Shown here one piece after another: positions 56,444 through 64,000 of a stretch of DNA of 64,000 nucleotides. Within the stretch, counting starts at the first letter, position 1. Each line of letters opens with the position of its first letter. Source of the DNA: Paraburkholderia caledonica NBRC 102488 (lineage in GTDB: Bacteria; Pseudomonadota; Gammaproteobacteria; Burkholderiales; Burkholderiaceae); assembly GCF_000685095.1 (NCBI RefSeq), contig NZ_BAYE01000007.1:248001-312000 (forward strand), in the 5' to 3' direction. The position numbers and the translations under genes were made by a program. The notes under the pieces were generated by a model that did no database searches, was not told where the DNA came from, and was given only the letters and a program-made list of their open reading frames with translations.

Positions 56444-57775
56444 ATGAAGATCCTGATCTACGGCCTAAATTACGCGCCCGAACTCACGGGGACTGGCAAG
56501 TACACGGCAGAAATGGCCGCGCTGCTTGCGAGCCGGGGGCACGACGTCCGCGTGGTATGCGCTCCGCCTTACTACCCGGATTGGCGGGTTTCCTCGGGGT
56601 ACACATCGTGGCGCTATCGTCGGGAAGAGCGCGACGGTGTCACGGTATGGCGCGCGCCGCTATGGGTGCCTTCACGCCCCAGCGGCGTAAAGCGGATGAT
56701 TCATCTGGCCAGCTTCGCGGCAACCTCTTTGCCGTTGCTCGCGTTGCAGGCCTTCTGGCGCCCCGATGCAGTACTGTTGATCGCACCGACCTTGATGTGC
56801 GCGCCCGCGACGATCGCGCTCGCCCGGGTCGCCCGCGCGAGCGCATGGCTGCACATTCAGGACTATGAGGTCGACGCCGCTTTCGAACTCGGTCTCCTCA
56901 AAGGTTCGCGTGCCGCGCGAATCGCGCGCTGGATCGAAAGCCAGTTATTGCGCCGCTTCGATGCAGTGTCGTCCATCACGCGGCAAATGAGCGCGCGTGC
57001 GTCGACAAAGGGTGTCGAGCCTTCGAAGGTGGTGTGCCTGCCCAACTGGGTCGATGTTTCAGCGGTGTTTCCGCTGTCGCGGCCGAGCGAGTATCGTAGC
57101 CTGCTCAACATATCCGACGAGCAGAAGGTCGTTCTGTACTCGGGCAACATGGGCGCGAAGCAGGGTATCGAGACGCTTGCGGAAGCGGCGGCCTCGCTCG
57201 CGTTTCGCCCCGACGTCACGTTCGTTTTCTGCGGTAGTGGCGCGGCGAGAGAGAACCTCGTCAAGCGCTGCGCCGCGTTGCCGAACTGCATCTTTCTTCC
57301 GCTGCAGCCGGTGGAGCGCCTGAACGAACTGCTTAATCTAGCGGACATTCACGTGCTGCCGCAACGCGCCGATGCGGCCGATCTGGTGATGCCGTCGAAG
57401 CTGACCGGCATGCTCGCGAGCGGTCGCGCGACGATTGCGATGGCACGGCGCGGTACGGCGCTTCACGAGGCGGTGCATTCGCGTGGCGTAGTCGTGCCGC
57501 CGGATAACGTGAAGGCGCTGGTCGGCGCTATCACTGCACTCGCAAACGACTCGCAGCGGCGAGCTGCGCTCGGCCGCGCCGGGCGTGACTATGCGGAGAG
57601 CACGCTGTCGCCGGATTCGACGATCAGTACGTTTGAAGAACGCGTTGGAATGCTGTGCCGCGCGGCAGGAAGAAGGCGGGCGAAAGCGAGCAAGACGTAT
57701 TTCGACGCAAGGCCTTCAGCGGTGGCGGTGCCGCATGCAAAGCCGGCTACTACGGAGGATGCCGCGCCGGACTGA
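56444..57775 (+). CDS. wcaI: Glycosyltransferase, WcaI-like
   Basis: 443 residues, GT-B. MKILIYGLNYAPELTGTGKYTAEMAALLASRGHDVRVV is the WcaI start; SGNMGAKQGIETL and SKLTGMLASGRATIAMARRGT are its donor region. In colanic acid loci WcaI is a fucosyl- or glucosyltransferase. The Ala/Pro-rich C-terminus is longer than usual. Specificity is not visible. Confidence 0.82.
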   Translation: MKILIYGLNYAPELTGTGKYTAEMAALLASRGHDVRVVCAPPYYPDWRVSSGYTSWRYRREERDGVTVWRAPLWVPSRPSGVKRMIHLASFAATSLPLLALQAFWRPDAVLLIAPTLMCAPATIALARVARASAWLHIQDYEVDAAFELGLLKGSRAARIARWIESQLLRRFDAVSSITRQMSARASTKGVEPSKVVCLPNWVDVSAVFPLSRPSEYRSLLNISDEQKVVLYSGNMGAKQGIETLAEAAASLAFRPDVTFVFCGSGAARENLVKRCAALPNCIFLPLQPVERLNELLNLADIHVLPQRADAADLVMPSKLTGMLASGRATIAMARRGTALHEAVHSRGVVVPPDNVKALVGAITALANDSQRRAALGRAGRDYAESTLSPDSTISTFEERVGMLCRAAGRRRAKASKTYFDARPSAVAVPHAKPATTEDAAPD

Positions 57776-57806
57776 ACCGGCACGCGGCCTTCTCATGAAT
57801 GCGCCA

Positions 57807-58301
57807 TTACCACGGCGACCTGTAGACGGAGCGCTTACCCGTTGCGTACGGGTCGGTGTAGGCGGCCTTGGCCGCGCCTTCGGGCAGCAGCTTGTCTGCC
57901 GCGCGTTGGCCGGGGGCCGCGTCGGCCACGCGCAACTGGCCGTTGGCTGCGGCAGGCGCCTTGCGCTTACCCGCAGCGCCCTGCTGGGCGACTTGTTCGC
58001 CTCCGATAACAGTCATGCGTTGCTCGTCCATCAACGCCGCGCGGCGTGCGTCGTCGATGTTGCCGCCTTGCGCATCGGCAGCGCCGTATCCATCGGGCGC
58101 GCCGAGCAGCTTCTGCTCCCGCTTGCGCTGCACGGCGCGGCGATCGATGGGAGCTTGCTGGGGCGCGCCATAGCCGGTCGGCGCGGTGGCGGTCATTGCC
58201 GGTGCTCGCGCGGGCGCGGCGTTCTGGGCGAGCGCCGGTCCTGCGCACGCGGCGGCAAGGACGAGCATGCAGGTGGCAGTGCGTTGAAGAGAAGTGGTCA
58301 T
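57807..58301 (-). CDS. Secreted uncharacterised protein
   Basis: 164 residues with a signal peptide (cut near ALA-QNA, about residue 26), then an Ala/Gln/Gly-rich region of low complexity and no recognised domain. AACCCGGGGATCACA precedes the ATG at 58301; the frame is open to 58403. It lies opposite to the flanking biosynthetic genes, convergent with the WcaI-like gene and divergent from the acetyltransferase. Function unknown; possibly an envelope accessory protein. Confidence 0.55.
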   Translation of the reverse strand: MTTSLQRTATCMLVLAAACAGPALAQNAAPARAPAMTATAPTGYGAPQQAPIDRRAVQRKREQKLLGAPDGYGAADAQGGNIDDARRAALMDEQRMTVIGGEQVAQQGAAGKRKAPAAANGQLRVADAAPGQRAADKLLPEGAAKAAYTDPYATGKRSVYRSPW

Positions 58302-58482
58302 TGTGATCCCCGGGTTAATACAGTCGTGGTGAAGATATCGTGCGCCAGAATCCATGCACGTAGCCGCCAAAACGCTTGCCTGGACCGACACGTTTGAACG
58401 CACATATGGCGGTCAATGCCACTCGCAGAAAAATAATCAGTATGCCTGTGTATATCAGCAGGAAAGCAAGGTATGGAGGAAC

Positions 58483-59100
58483 ATGATGGGCAACATTGCT
58501 GACGACCCGCGGCTCGCATGTGCGCCGCAAGCAGAAAGCGACGCCGCCGTGCGCCGCGTCATCGACCTGAGTCTCGCCGGCAAGGGGAATTACCGCGCGG
58601 GGCGCAGTGCGCTCGTAGAGCTCATCTGGTTCTTCGTGGAAGCCTGCGTAATCAACAACAAGCTGCTGCCGTTTTCATTCGTGCGAGTCGCTTTGCTGCG
58701 CCTCTTCGGCGCGAAGATCGGTACGGGGTGCCGTTTCGTGCATCCATTGCGCGTGAAGGCGCCATGGCATCTCGAGGTCGGCGACAAGTGCTGGTTCGGC
58801 GTCGACGTGTGGATCTACAACCAGGCGCCGATTCACATCGGCTCGAATGTGTGCATCTCTCAAGGCACGTTCCTCACGGCCGGCTCGCATGACATGAGCA
58901 CCACGATGGACCTGCGTGTGGCACCTATTGTGATCGAGGACGGCGTGTGGATCACGTCGAAATGCGTCGTGCAAATGGGCGTGACGATCGGCCGCTCGGC
59001 AGTCGTCACGCCGCTGTCTGTCGTACATCGTTCGCTTGAAGCCGAGGGCGTGTATGGCGGAAATCCATGCCGCTTTTTACGGAAGCGGTTTCTTTCGTGA
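58483..59100 (+). CDS. wcaF: Acetyltransferase, WcaF-like (left-handed beta-helix)
   Basis: 205 residues. Hexapeptide repeats (IGTGCRFVHPLRVKAPWHLEVGDKCWFGVDVWIYN, IHIGSNVCISQGTFLTAGSHDMS) form an acyltransferase of the WcaF/NodL group that adds acetyl from acetyl-CoA to a sugar. Two ATGs (58483, 58486) follow GGAGGAAC. Acetylation of the exopolysaccharide is the expected role. Confidence 0.83.
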   Translation: MMGNIADDPRLACAPQAESDAAVRRVIDLSLAGKGNYRAGRSALVELIWFFVEACVINNKLLPFSFVRVALLRLFGAKIGTGCRFVHPLRVKAPWHLEVGDKCWFGVDVWIYNQAPIHIGSNVCISQGTFLTAGSHDMSTTMDLRVAPIVIEDGVWITSKCVVQMGVTIGRSAVVTPLSVVHRSLEAEGVYGGNPCRFLRKRFLS

Positions 59101-59150
59101 CCTGAAGCACAGAAGTAAAGCCGCAGCGTTTATACGCTGAGGAGACCGAC

Positions 59151-59312
59151 GTGGTGGCAACCGGAAAAAGGCACATCCGGTCACGACATATGGGCGCGTT
59201 GCTCGCGAAGCCGCTCGCTTGCGAGCCAGCGACGCCCCACAAACATTATGAAGAATACGGGAGCTGCGGATGTTCATCGATACTCGCAATGTCGAGCAAA
59301 ACACGGTCATAG
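59151..59312 (+). CDS. Possible leader peptide before the GMC gene
   Basis: A 53-residue frame (GTG start, VVATGKRHIRSRHMG...) has a strong AGGAG (59140-59144) eight bases upstream and overlaps the GMC start in another frame. A CAGCGT/ACGCTG hairpin (59124-59139) abuts the AGGAG. This could be a coupling or attenuation leader, or chance. Confidence 0.25.
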   Translation: MVATGKRHIRSRHMGALLAKPLACEPATPHKHYEEYGSCGCSSILAMSSKTRS

Positions 59313-61003
59313 AAACGACGGTTTGCATCATCGGGGGAGGGGTCGCGGGCATCACGCTCGCACGCGAAATGTCGCGGATCGGCGTGGATACCTGCATGCT
59401 TGAAAGTGGCGGCCTCGTTCCCGACGAGGCGACACGCGACCTCTATCGCGGCGAGAATGCCGGGCTGCCGTACCGGTTCGCGGACGGCTCGCGCAGCCGC
59501 TATCTTGGCGGCAGCAGCAACTGCTGGGGCGGCTGGTGCCGCCCGCTCGATCCGTGGGACTTCGAGAAGCGCGACTGGATTCCGCATAGCGGCTGGCCGT
59601 TCGGTCTGGACGAGCTCGCGCCATACTATGCGCGCACGCACGATCTGCTGAAGCTCGGCCCCCAAACCTTCGATCCCGCCTACTGGGAGCGCGAGATCGG
59701 CCGCTCGGACGTGCGCCGCATCCCGCTAGGTACCGGCGATATGCGCGACACCGTCGCCCAGTTCAGCCCCCCAGTGCGCTTTGGCAAGGTGTATCGCGAG
59801 GAACTGTCGCGCTCTACGCGCGTGCGCGTGTTTCTGTACGCGAACGTCCTGAATATCGACGCGGATGCGCAAGGCACGACGATTACCCGAGTGCAGGTCG
59901 GCACGCTCAGCGGCCGCAGAATGTCTGTGAAGGCGCGCATCTTCGTGCTCGCCACGGGCGGAATCGAGAACGCGCGCCTGCTGCTTGCTTCGAACAATGT
60001 GCAGGCGGCGGGACTCGGCAACGCGAACGATCTGGTGGGACGCTACTTCATGGATCACCCGCGCATGATGTCGGGGAAAGTGCGTTTCCTGCCGGGCGTT
60101 GCGCGCAACAAGCTGTATGACATCAAGTACCACTACCAGAACCCGGCAGTCTCGGCGCATGGTACGAAGATCTCGTCTCAGTTCGCGCCGAAACCGGAGA
60201 TGATGGAGCGCGAAAAACTGCTCAATTCTCGCGTGTGGCTTTATTCGCGGTGGTACGGCGAAGGCAGCGCGGGCTCCGAGGCGCTGATCCGCTGCAAGGA
60301 AGCGCTGATGCACAAGGACCAGCCGGGGCGCAGCCTGAAGGCGGACATTGCGACGATGGCGGCGCACCCTCTGCATACGGTGGGATATGGCTTGACGCGG
60401 CTGTTACAGTGGCCCGCGCTGATCACCGACGTCACACTGCAGGCAATCGTCGAGGCAGTACCCGATCCGGATAGCCGCGTCACACTGTGCGCCGATAAGC
60501 GCGATCAGTTCGGCATGCCGCGCGTGAAGGTCGACTGGCGCCTCGGCGACCAGGTGAAGCGCACCTTCGACAAGACGTTCGACGCGCTAGCGAAGGAGCT
60601 GCGGCTCGCACGCGTCGCCGAAGTCCAACTCGATGCGCCGCTCGAAGGCAGGGCCTGGCCGCAAAAACTGGAAGGGACGTGGCATCACATGGGCACGACG
60701 CGCATGCATGATTCACCGCGCGAGGGCGTGGTCGATCGCGATTGCAAGGTACACGGAATCAGCAATCTTTACATTGGCGGCAGTTCGGTGTTCCCGACTG
60801 TCGGCGCGAACTTCCCGACCATTACGATCGCCGCATTGTCGTTGCGGCTCGCCGGCCACCTGGCTCGGCAGCTCGACGTTCCGAACATCGTCGGCAATAC
60901 GCGCGCGGAAGCGGCGAATAGCGGTGTTACGCCGGCGCAGTCGCCGGTAGAGACGCTGCCGATCGCGGCCTCGACGTTGACGCCGTTGATGAAGGAGCAG
61001 TGA
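59270..61003 (+). CDS. GMC-family FAD oxidoreductase
   Basis: 577 residues. The FAD loop is VCIIGGGVAGITLAREMSRIG, with the ESGG acid that binds ribose; GGSSNCWGGWC is the GMC signature region. The C-terminal active site WHHMGTTRM (His472-His473) and GGSSVFPTVGANFPTITIAAL (Asn) are present. GMC enzymes oxidise alcohols, often sugars. GGGAGCTGCGG precedes the ATG. Within this locus it could oxidise a sugar or aglycone of the polymer; substrate unknown. It is not a classical exopolysaccharide enzyme. Confidence 0.82.
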   Translation: MFIDTRNVEQNTVIETTVCIIGGGVAGITLAREMSRIGVDTCMLESGGLVPDEATRDLYRGENAGLPYRFADGSRSRYLGGSSNCWGGWCRPLDPWDFEKRDWIPHSGWPFGLDELAPYYARTHDLLKLGPQTFDPAYWEREIGRSDVRRIPLGTGDMRDTVAQFSPPVRFGKVYREELSRSTRVRVFLYANVLNIDADAQGTTITRVQVGTLSGRRMSVKARIFVLATGGIENARLLLASNNVQAAGLGNANDLVGRYFMDHPRMMSGKVRFLPGVARNKLYDIKYHYQNPAVSAHGTKISSQFAPKPEMMEREKLLNSRVWLYSRWYGEGSAGSEALIRCKEALMHKDQPGRSLKADIATMAAHPLHTVGYGLTRLLQWPALITDVTLQAIVEAVPDPDSRVTLCADKRDQFGMPRVKVDWRLGDQVKRTFDKTFDALAKELRLARVAEVQLDAPLEGRAWPQKLEGTWHHMGTTRMHDSPREGVVDRDCKVHGISNLYIGGSSVFPTVGANFPTITIAALSLRLAGHLARQLDVPNIVGNTRAEAANSGVTPAQSPVETLPIAASTLTPLMKEQ

Positions 61004-61061
61004 ACCGGCAGTGCAATGAAAGAGGCGACGGCGCGGTGAACGCGGCGTCGCCTGGAACAAA

Positions 61062-61093
61062 AAAAGGCGGCGCTTATATAAGCGCCGCCTTTT
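61062..61093. terminator. Bidirectional terminator between convergent genes
   Basis: A perfect 32-base palindrome, arms AAAAGGCGGCGCTTAT and its complement, with A- and T-tracts on both sides. It ends the GMC transcript rightward and the glycosyltransferase transcript leftward. Confidence 0.93.
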
Positions 61094-61103
61094 CTATGGA
61101 ATG

Positions 61104-62321
61104 TCAGCGAGCCTGTTGAGTGGCTTTGCGAAAAGTGGGGAGCGTGGTCTTCTCTGCTTCGTCGTGGTGACCGCCTCTCGTTTCAAGCAAGGTGGTCAAC
61201 GCGCTCACCATGGTTTCGATCCTGAAGCGGGCGTTGAATGTGCGCGCGGCTTGCACACGCATCGCTTCACGAGCAGCATCGTCGAGTTCCAGCCAGCGAA
61301 CGAGGCTTCTTTCGGTGCCCTCGACGGTGTCGGGTCCGATCAGCCCCGCGCCGTCTTCTTCGATTTCGCGCCACACGTTGACCTTATCGGAGATCAACGC
61401 GGGCAGGCCGCAGCCGAGTGCCTCGGCCACCGCGACGCCGAAATTCTCCTGATGCGACGGCAGCGCGAATACGTCGCTTGCGTGAAAGGCTCCCCACTTC
61501 AAGTCGCCCTGCAGCATGCCGGGCAAGCTCATGCGATGTGCGATCCCGGCAGCCTGCGCCTGAGCGCGCAGACTCGCGGCCCAGCCGGTTTCATCCGGGC
61601 CGGCGATCACGAGATGCAGCGCCTGGTCGCGTTTGGCCACGCGCGCGAATGCGTCGATCAGAAGGTCACAGCCTTTTTTCGCGTGCACTCTGCCGAGAAA
61701 CAGCACGACGCGTTTGCCGCGTGCGCTGGGTACTGCCTGCAAAAACGCTTCGCGCACTGACGCTGCGTCGACCTTAGGTACCGTTGTTCCAAACGGCACG
61801 ATGCGCTCGCGAGCGCGGTAGAGCCAGAACGATTGGCGTGCCCTGGTGCGCTCTTCTTCGGTGGTGAAGATCACAGCGCGCGCGTCGCGCAGCACACGGT
61901 ACTCAGCCCACGGCCAGTAGAGCCACTTCTTTAGATGCTTGAGCGGATACGCCTCTTTGAACCACGGGTCCAGCATGCCGTGCGTGTACACGTAGTACGG
62001 CACGCCGCTGTCGTGCAGCGCTTTCCATGTCGCAAAGCCATGGTATTGCCACAGGCCGTGCACGACGACGGCGTCGAAGCGCTTCGCATGACTCGCGAGC
62101 CACGGCGCGAGATAGGCGCTATAGCTGTAGCGGTTGGTCGTGGGACCGAACGCATGAACCGGGAACGGAAAAGCCGCGAGGTATGGATCGTCAGGGGCGT
62201 CGCAGGTGGCAACTTCGACTTCATGCCCCGCATCCTGCATAGCCACGCCGCTACGGCGAACGCCTTCAACCGGACCGCCGGCGCGTGGATCGACGCTTGC
62301 AAGCACGTGTAGGATTTTCAT
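61104..62321 (-). CDS. Glycosyltransferase, family 4
   Basis: 405 residues, GT-B. ILHVLASVDPRAGGPVEGVRRSG opens the acceptor domain; FLGRVHAKKGCDLLIDAFARV and HQENFGVAVAEALGCGLPAL are the donor motifs. Its ATG overlaps the stop of the polymerase gene upstream, so the two are coupled. It probably acts on the repeat unit or a late sugar. Confidence 0.83.
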   Translation of the reverse strand: MKILHVLASVDPRAGGPVEGVRRSGVAMQDAGHEVEVATCDAPDDPYLAAFPFPVHAFGPTTNRYSYSAYLAPWLASHAKRFDAVVVHGLWQYHGFATWKALHDSGVPYYVYTHGMLDPWFKEAYPLKHLKKWLYWPWAEYRVLRDARAVIFTTEEERTRARQSFWLYRARERIVPFGTTVPKVDAASVREAFLQAVPSARGKRVVLFLGRVHAKKGCDLLIDAFARVAKRDQALHLVIAGPDETGWAASLRAQAQAAGIAHRMSLPGMLQGDLKWGAFHASDVFALPSHQENFGVAVAEALGCGLPALISDKVNVWREIEEDGAGLIGPDTVEGTERSLVRWLELDDAAREAMRVQAARTFNARFRIETMVSALTTLLETRGGHHDEAEKTTLPTFRKATQQAR

Positions 62322-63760
62322 CGCGCGATGTCCGGTCGGTTGGAACCCGGCAGCCGTGCCGTCTGCGACATGCCCAGCGTACTAGCGACATCCGTGCGGC
62401 CCATGCCTGGCTGCATGCTGCGCGGCAGGTCAGGCGAGGCGGCGGCCCGCATGCGGCGCGCGGCGCTCATGCGGTTCGCGCGTGCGGGCAGCGCGCGCTG
62501 CAAACGCGTGTAAGTGGCAATCATCAAACCGAGTCCAATGCCGAATACGAGCCCCGAAAAGCGAGGCCCAAGCGGATTGCCGCCGATAGAGGTGGCCGGC
62601 AACGCGGCGAACAGCATGATCGCGCGGCCAAGTATCGGCAGCATGGGCGCATCGGGCGCTACCGAGCGCCAGTAGCGATAGGCGAAGAAACAGAGCGCGA
62701 GCGCGCCGAGTGTGGCTAGAGGCATCGCGATACCGAACACGACCCCGCCCGCGAACAGCTGATAGACCCAGAAGTTGTGGCCCGCAGCCCATTCGTTGAT
62801 CGCGTAGAAATCCTGCTTGCTGAACTGCCCTGCAAGGTCCGGCAGATAATCCGGTGAATAACGGTAGTAGTGCCCGTAGCCCGCACCGAACAGCAGCGTT
62901 TCCGGAGAGGCGGTGACCTGGTCATATTGGTCACGCATTTCTGCCAGACGCGTGATGGTGGTCGGATCCTTGCCGGAGATGGTTGCTTCCGCCACGAAAA
63001 TGCGCTGCGTCCAGTGCTCCGCGACATTGGGAACCGCCAGTACCGCGATACCCGCCACGCCCGCCAATACCACGACAACCATGAGCCCGCGAGCGACGGC
63101 ACGCCAGATCTGCCGCATCGACGGCGCGCTAAGTGCCATTGCGATCACGAACAGAAGCACCGTACCGACCAGGAGGCTGCGAGTCACGCTTAGCAGTTCG
63201 ACAATCACGGTGCCGGCAAACACGGCGATCGTGAACGGCGAATAGCGCTTGGCGACTACGAATTCGTGAAGCAGCACGCCTTGCAGTCCGAGCAAAGTCA
63301 CGGAGATGATGCGAAAGCGCGCATCGTCCAGGCCGCCGCTCGTCGCGAGACCATAGACGAAGGTGAACACGAGACTGACTACGTTCGCCGCGAAGAGCGC
63401 TTTTTCAAACTGCGCGATTCTTTGCTCGCTCCACGGTCTGCACGCGACGAGATAGCCGAGCAGGAAAAGCATGAACGGCAGCAGCACGCGTAGATAGTTG
63501 CCGCCGTCGTTATCCTGGATGAGTTGCGCAACGACACTACCGAATACGCACAACAGCAGGCTCGTGGTGACGATCGTGCGAAGCCGGGAGCGCTCTTGAA
63601 AGCGCGGTGCGATGAGCAGGAGGGCGAGCCCCGCTGCCACTGCTGGAGCGACGAATATGAATTGGGCGAAATGGCCCGTGGTCGCGTTGGTGGCCTTGTA
63701 GTCCAGCGCAAGCGGTAATAGAAAAATCCATATCCAAGGTGCTGCATACTGATGGCGCAT
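62318..63760 (-). CDS. Wzy-like polymerase or O-antigen ligase family protein
   Basis: 480 residues with about 11-12 helices and a large periplasmic loop (about 225-340; HWTQRIFVAEATISGKDPTTITRL, YGHYYRYSPDYLPDLAGQ). That topology fits Wzy polymerases or the WaaL ligase family; sequence alone does not separate them. Position beside exopolysaccharide glycosyltransferases favours Wzy. The C-terminal 60 residues are a variable Arg-rich tail. Confidence 0.7.
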   Translation of the reverse strand: MRHQYAAPWIWIFLLPLALDYKATNATTGHFAQFIFVAPAVAAGLALLLIAPRFQERSRLRTIVTTSLLLCVFGSVVAQLIQDNDGGNYLRVLLPFMLFLLGYLVACRPWSEQRIAQFEKALFAANVVSLVFTFVYGLATSGGLDDARFRIISVTLLGLQGVLLHEFVVAKRYSPFTIAVFAGTVIVELLSVTRSLLVGTVLLFVIAMALSAPSMRQIWRAVARGLMVVVVLAGVAGIAVLAVPNVAEHWTQRIFVAEATISGKDPTTITRLAEMRDQYDQVTASPETLLFGAGYGHYYRYSPDYLPDLAGQFSKQDFYAINEWAAGHNFWVYQLFAGGVVFGIAMPLATLGALALCFFAYRYWRSVAPDAPMLPILGRAIMLFAALPATSIGGNPLGPRFSGLVFGIGLGLMIATYTRLQRALPARANRMSAARRMRAAASPDLPRSMQPGMGRTDVASTLGMSQTARLPGSNRPDIAR

Positions 63761-63903
63761 TCTTCTTTCCTCCCCGTCGCCGTTTGCCGTCGTCTAAGCG
63801 GACGGTCTCGCGTCGGGTCATTGTGAGCGCAACTTTGTGCTTGCGGATATCGCAAATTGCTGTTCGTCTCCGCCTGCCTGGATTCTGGCGACAGTGGAAA
63901 GGG

Positions 63904-64000
63904 CTATGCCTGCAAGACGCACGCAAGCTCTCCTTTATTGTCGGTGAATGCCTTGATCTTGGCGGTCGCATGTACCTGCCGGCACCGAAGATGCAAAGAC
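63904..64000 (-). CDS. Possible C-terminal end of a gene beyond the window
   Basis: Leftward the last 31 codons before a TAG read HATAKIKAFTDNKGELACVLQA, which looks like a real protein end. The gene, if real, starts outside the window. The 143 bases between it and the Wzy-like start hold no feature. Confidence 0.3.
   Translation of the reverse strand, partial: SLHLRCRQVHATAKIKAFTDNKGELACVLQA

Overview
The window is GC-rich, densely coded DNA that looks like part of a Burkholderiales chromosome, most likely Paraburkholderia or a close relative. This is an inference from protein flavour and gene content: peripheral aromatic catabolism, many MFS, IclR and LysR genes, and a Wza/Wzc exopolysaccharide locus. 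I see no rRNA, tRNA, CRISPR array, insertion sequence or prophage.

Bases 1-38000 hold metabolic and transport modules. They begin with glutaryl-CoA dehydrogenase facing an IclR regulator across an operator-like inverted repeat. A degenerate EAL protein then faces a homogentisate operon (transporter, hmgA, fahA) across another strong inverted repeat. An MFS exporter, a non-canonical crotonase, an unrecognised protein with a ParB/Srx-like motif and a decayed D-lactate dehydrogenase follow. Next is an aspartate operon with two AspT-type antiporters and aspartate 4-decarboxylase, then a class V aminotransferase. After a degraded stretch with an orphan PAAR protein come an MFS gene and the xanthine dehydrogenase operon, whose xdhC lacks its usual N-terminal domain. 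A LysR gene, an HCCA isomerase-like protein, a membrane-anchored TAXI protein, a BON protein followed by a candidate small RNA, TauE and LysE transporters, and a LysR-HMG-CoA lyase-CoA transferase-MFS set complete this half.

Bases 38200-64000 hold an exopolysaccharide locus. A rightward block encodes an AraC/GATase-like regulator, ManC, a WcaJ-type priming transferase, Wza, Wzc, Gmd, Fcl, two glycosyltransferases, a WcaF-type acetyltransferase and a GMC oxidoreductase. Leftward genes encode a glycosyltransferase and a Wzy-like polymerase. On the other side of a 790-bp control region lie leftward genes for a secreted glycoside hydrolase, a 49-residue membrane peptide, a GDP-mannose mannosyl hydrolase and a secreted PIG-L/ricin-lectin/FG-GAP protein, plus a rightward glycosyltransferase. 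Together these make GDP-mannose and GDP-L-fucose, build and acetylate a repeat unit, polymerise and export it, and probably modify or trim it outside the cell. No Wzx flippase, Wzb phosphatase or phosphomannomutase is present in the window, and the polymer is unlikely to be plain cepacian because of the fucose genes and the missing UDP-glucose dehydrogenase.

Functions are assigned from recognisable motifs and family knowledge; no searches were run.
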